The notes under the pieces: model-generated
What the model saw: only the letters and a program-made list of their open reading frames with translations
What the model was told of the DNA's origin: nothing
Database searches by the model: none
Part shown: in pieces, positions 61,185-64,000 of the stretch
Layout: every line of letters begins with the position of its first letter
Numbering within the stretch: the stretch's first letter is position 1
Made by a program: the position numbers and the translations under genes
DNA from: Bacillus pumilus
Lineage (GTDB): Bacteria; Bacillota; Bacilli; Bacillales; Bacillaceae
Assembly: GCF_900186955.1 (NCBI RefSeq)
Contig: NZ_LT906438.1
Coordinates: 2,790,001 to 2,854,000, forward strand
DNA length: 64,000 bases
Reading direction: 5' to 3'

Positions 61185-63971
61185 CTAATAACTGCTTCGA
61201 TCTATTTCGTCCATCTGCCGTCTACTTACGTGTGGCTCGACGATACGACCGACCACTTCGCCTTCCATAACTACCGATAGCCCCTTAAGTGACTCGACAG
61301 CATTTGCGAGGTTTGAAAGGCCCGCTTGCATTTGCGGGCTATAGCCGCCTACTGACGCAACCCGAGCCGTATGACCAGCGTCTAGCATCCGGAATAAGTT
61401 CGATTGTTGTGCTTCCGTCAAGACCATTTCATTTCGTAGAGCGCGAATATCAACTTCGTGACTCATTGGACGGTCGATAAACTTCGAAGCCATTCCGCCT
61501 GAATGCAACTTGCCGGCCGGTTTGCCGACGATGCCTCCGACGTGGTAAGTACCTTCGTTTCCACGCCCACGGCTGACGGCTCGTTCCGTTTTACGTGTGA
61601 CATCCGTTGTGATGATCGTTATGCGCTTACTGAGGTCCTTGCTGAGTTCCGCATTCATGACCGATGCTTGGCCGGTTATCTCAACGACTTTGCTCCTTGT
61701 TTGCTCTAATTGCGTAATTTCCTTTTCAATTGCGGCAAGTGATTTGCGATATTCAGCCGTCTTTTTATCGGCCGCTGTCGTATTGTTAATAAGTTTCCAT
61801 CGTGCTTCATTAAGTTTTCCGAGTTCTTTATCTAGCACCGCGACTCCTTGGCCCTTTTTAGCTGTTAGGCCCACTTGTCGCAATTCTAAATCTATCAATT
61901 TTTGATTGACCTGAGTTAACTTGCCGATCTCCTTCTGTGTTTCAGCGAGACTTGCCTGTTTCTTTTGAAGTATCTCGGTACTTTTTATTAGCTCGTTCCT
62001 CTTTGTATCTAGAATCTGCTTTTCCTGTGCGAGTGTTACCTGATGCATCTGCGCTTCCGCTTGATTTCCATTCTTTTTAGCCTCGGCGATCTTTCTTTCA
62101 ATACTTTCTACTGTAGCTAGTTGGTTAGTAACGGCCTGCTCTTTCTCAGCTCTCTTGCTAGCCTCTGAGTTTATTTCCTGCTTTAATTGCTTCTCTTTTT
62201 GAAGATGCCCCTCCATGTTGCGCTCAGAGATCGTCTTTTGCTTTTCGAGTTCCAAGCGCAATTCTTCCGCTTTCTCCGCACTCAAACGTTTCATCGCTTC
62301 GGTATTCTTCGCGATCGCATTGCCCTGCGCCGAGAAGGCCGCTTCTGTTTCCGGAGACTTCTTGATAATCTGATCGTTCAACTGTAAGAACCGGTCGAAC
62401 TCCTCATTCGTAAGTCCCGAGCTCTTACGGAGGCCGTCTTGTTCTGCGTTTAGTTTCTTAATCGCAGCCGAATCTTTTTCGTTAGCCAGCGCGTCCTTGT
62501 TGTCTAAGTAGCGTAGTAATTCATCGTTCGTCAGTTTCATTTTCGCCTGCAAGCCGTCGTACTCTTTGATCGTCTTGTTTATGCCGTCGACTTCCTTTTG
62601 CTTCGCGTTTGCCGCTTCGAGGCTGACGGTATTCATCGCTTTATAGCCGGCAGAAACGCCGACCAATAAACCGCCAAGCAACGAAAGACCCGTTATGATC
62701 CATCCGGCTGGCCCCATTGCCGCGAATAATCCACGCAATGCAAAGCCGAGTTTGACTGCCGAAGCAGCCGTAAGTGCGATTGCCGCCGAAGTGCCCGCCA
62801 TTGCGAGACCCGTCGCTACGACGCTCGGGTTGACCTTACTAAATAAGTCGACTAACTTCGTCCCGTGGTCGACGATAGACCGTAGGTGCGGTAAGAACTC
62901 GTTTCCAAGTTTGATACCTACGCCTTCGAGTGCTGACGTAAATTTCTCGAATGCGCCGTATAGGTTATCCATCTGCACATCCGCGACACTTTGCGCTGTT
63001 CCGGCTGATTCTTCTAGCGACTTCGTATACGATTTAAGGCTCTTTTCTCCGGTCGCTAATAACGCCGCAAACCCCGACGCTGCTTCTGTTCCGACGAGCG
63101 ACGCTATTGCAGCCGTCTTCTGCGCCTGACCTAAGTGGCCGAGCTTTTCGTTTAAGTGGCCGATGATTTCCGGTAGGGGCTTCATCTTACCCGAAGCGTC
63201 TTGTACTTCGATGCCGTACGCCTTAGTTGCCTTCGCGGCACGCCCGATTGGGTTAGCAAGCCGTAACATGCCCGCCCGTAATGCCGTACCGGCCATCGAA
63301 CCTTGAATACCGGCGTCAGACATTTTCGCAACTGCGGCCGCCGTTTCCTCGAACGTAAATCCGAGCGACGTCGCAACTGGTGCTACGTACTTCATTGCGT
63401 CTCCGAGTTGTAATAGATCGGTGTTCGCACTGGTCATCGTTTTAACTAGAACGTCAACCGCGTACGTTGAATCTTCCGACGCGATTCCGAAGCCCGTCAT
63501 GATATTCGACACGATGTCCGCCGACGTTCCCATGTCCACCGAAGCAGCAGCCGCCATGTTTAATACAGCCGGTAACGAGCCGATCTGATCTTTAACGCTG
63601 AAGCCCGCCATCGCTAAGTATTGGAGTCCTTGCGCTGCCTCTGTCGCCGTAAACTTCGTCGATTCTCCGAGATCCATAGCAACTTTTCGAAGGGCTTCGA
63701 AGTCCTGTCCGGTAGCGCCCGAAATCGACTGAACTTTCGACATTGCTTGCTCGAAGTCAGCCGCAGTTTTAACTGATACGCCGATGCCCGCGACTACTGC
63801 GCCCCCTACCGCTAGGGCTGCCGTCTGAACGATTCCCATTTGCGTGCTTAACGACTTGGCTGAATTGCTCATCTGATTCATTTGACTTTCCGCCTGAGAG
63901 ACACCGGCGCTGAATTGACTCGATTCTAGCGATAAGCGAGCGACAATTTCTCCTACTGTAGTACCTGACAT
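61185..63971 (-). CDS. Tape measure protein of prophage B
   Basis: A 928-residue ruler with the TP901-type domain (DFEQAMSKVQSISGATGQDF, AAQGLQYLAMAGFSVKDQIG) in the first 330 residues, hydrophobic segments near 370-450, long coiled coils (about 450-760) and a C-terminal tail. At about 0.15 nm per residue the tail would be near 140 nm. No peptidase or transglycosylase domain is seen, which fits the hydrolase being on Dit. The gene is complete, with GGAGG before the ATG. Confidence 0.9.
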   Translation of the reverse strand: MSGTTVGEIVARLSLESSQFSAGVSQAESQMNQMSNSAKSLSTQMGIVQTAALAVGGAVVAGIGVSVKTAADFEQAMSKVQSISGATGQDFEALRKVAMDLGESTKFTATEAAQGLQYLAMAGFSVKDQIGSLPAVLNMAAAASVDMGTSADIVSNIMTGFGIASEDSTYAVDVLVKTMTSANTDLLQLGDAMKYVAPVATSLGFTFEETAAAVAKMSDAGIQGSMAGTALRAGMLRLANPIGRAAKATKAYGIEVQDASGKMKPLPEIIGHLNEKLGHLGQAQKTAAIASLVGTEAASGFAALLATGEKSLKSYTKSLEESAGTAQSVADVQMDNLYGAFEKFTSALEGVGIKLGNEFLPHLRSIVDHGTKLVDLFSKVNPSVVATGLAMAGTSAAIALTAASAVKLGFALRGLFAAMGPAGWIITGLSLLGGLLVGVSAGYKAMNTVSLEAANAKQKEVDGINKTIKEYDGLQAKMKLTNDELLRYLDNKDALANEKDSAAIKKLNAEQDGLRKSSGLTNEEFDRFLQLNDQIIKKSPETEAAFSAQGNAIAKNTEAMKRLSAEKAEELRLELEKQKTISERNMEGHLQKEKQLKQEINSEASKRAEKEQAVTNQLATVESIERKIAEAKKNGNQAEAQMHQVTLAQEKQILDTKRNELIKSTEILQKKQASLAETQKEIGKLTQVNQKLIDLELRQVGLTAKKGQGVAVLDKELGKLNEARWKLINNTTAADKKTAEYRKSLAAIEKEITQLEQTRSKVVEITGQASVMNAELSKDLSKRITIITTDVTRKTERAVSRGRGNEGTYHVGGIVGKPAGKLHSGGMASKFIDRPMSHEVDIRALRNEMVLTEAQQSNLFRMLDAGHTARVASVGGYSPQMQAGLSNLANAVESLKGLSVVMEGEVVGRIVEPHVSRRQMDEIDRSSY

Positions 63972-64000
63972 TCGATTTCCTCCTTTCCTCCGTTATTTAA

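Overview
The window is bacterial DNA from a Firmicute, most likely a Bacillus of the subtilis/pumilus group. The evidence is the strong GGAGG ribosome binding sites, the frequent TTG and GTG starts, the PBSX/skin-type gene order, a BhlA-type holin and a type I holin-like toxin locus of the kind known from the B. subtilis skin element. Almost everything here belongs to two prophages that meet at one tRNA-Ala(GGC) gene (49381-49453).

Prophage A (left edge to about 49.3 kb) is a PBSX/skin-like contractile-tailed phage with a full replication and lysogeny region. Read in its direction of transcription (mostly the minus strand, right to left) it has: integrase, ImmA-like protease, a lipoprotein and the repressor (plus strand, 46.3-49.3 kb); Cro-like, excisionase-like and XRE regulators (45.4-46.2 kb); a Rad50-like ATPase, RecT and an MBL-fold protein (40.4-44.2 kb); a DnaD-like initiator, a G39P-type loader, a DnaB helicase and a RuvC-like resolvase (36.9-40.2 kb); a run of small overlapping early genes; an ArpU-type late regulator (32.3-32.7 kb); an accessory zone with a lipid-anchored amidinotransferase-fold enzyme, Ig-like proteins, a membrane protein, a ParB-type DNA methyltransferase and a candidate small RNA (27.5-33.8 kb); terminase, portal and head genes (19.5-27.3 kb); sheath, tube, frameshifted chaperone and a 1658-residue tape measure (9.6-17.6 kb); baseplate and fibre (3.1-9.6 kb); holins and an M15-type endolysin (1.7-3.1 kb). 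Beyond the endolysin is a separate operon with two strong promoters that encodes a SecB-family chaperone between two unrecognised proteins (1-1.4 kb). It runs off the left edge and is the best candidate for an undescribed system.

Prophage B (from 49.45 kb, running off the right edge) is a siphophage with different codon use, rich in CGA/CGG, TCG and ACG. It starts with a tyrosine integrase next to the 3' end of the tRNA. A divergent regulator region follows (winged-helix protein and XRE protein), then a YolD-like gene under a promoter that contains a LexA-like box. The minus-strand lysis and tail modules come next: lipoprotein, holin, amidase, XhlA, XkdX, fibre-assembly-like protein, BppU-type fibre, parallel beta-helix spike, Tal, a glucosaminidase-Dit fusion and the tape measure.

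The two phages belong to different tail classes but share recognisable modules: the C-terminal head domain of the tail fibre, the small protein encoded next to it, XkdX, the SPP1-type holin and the peptidoglycan-binding domain of the endolysin. This fits exchange of host-recognition and lysis parts among phages of the same host. Functions are inferred from sequence motifs, family resemblance and gene order; no database search was possible.
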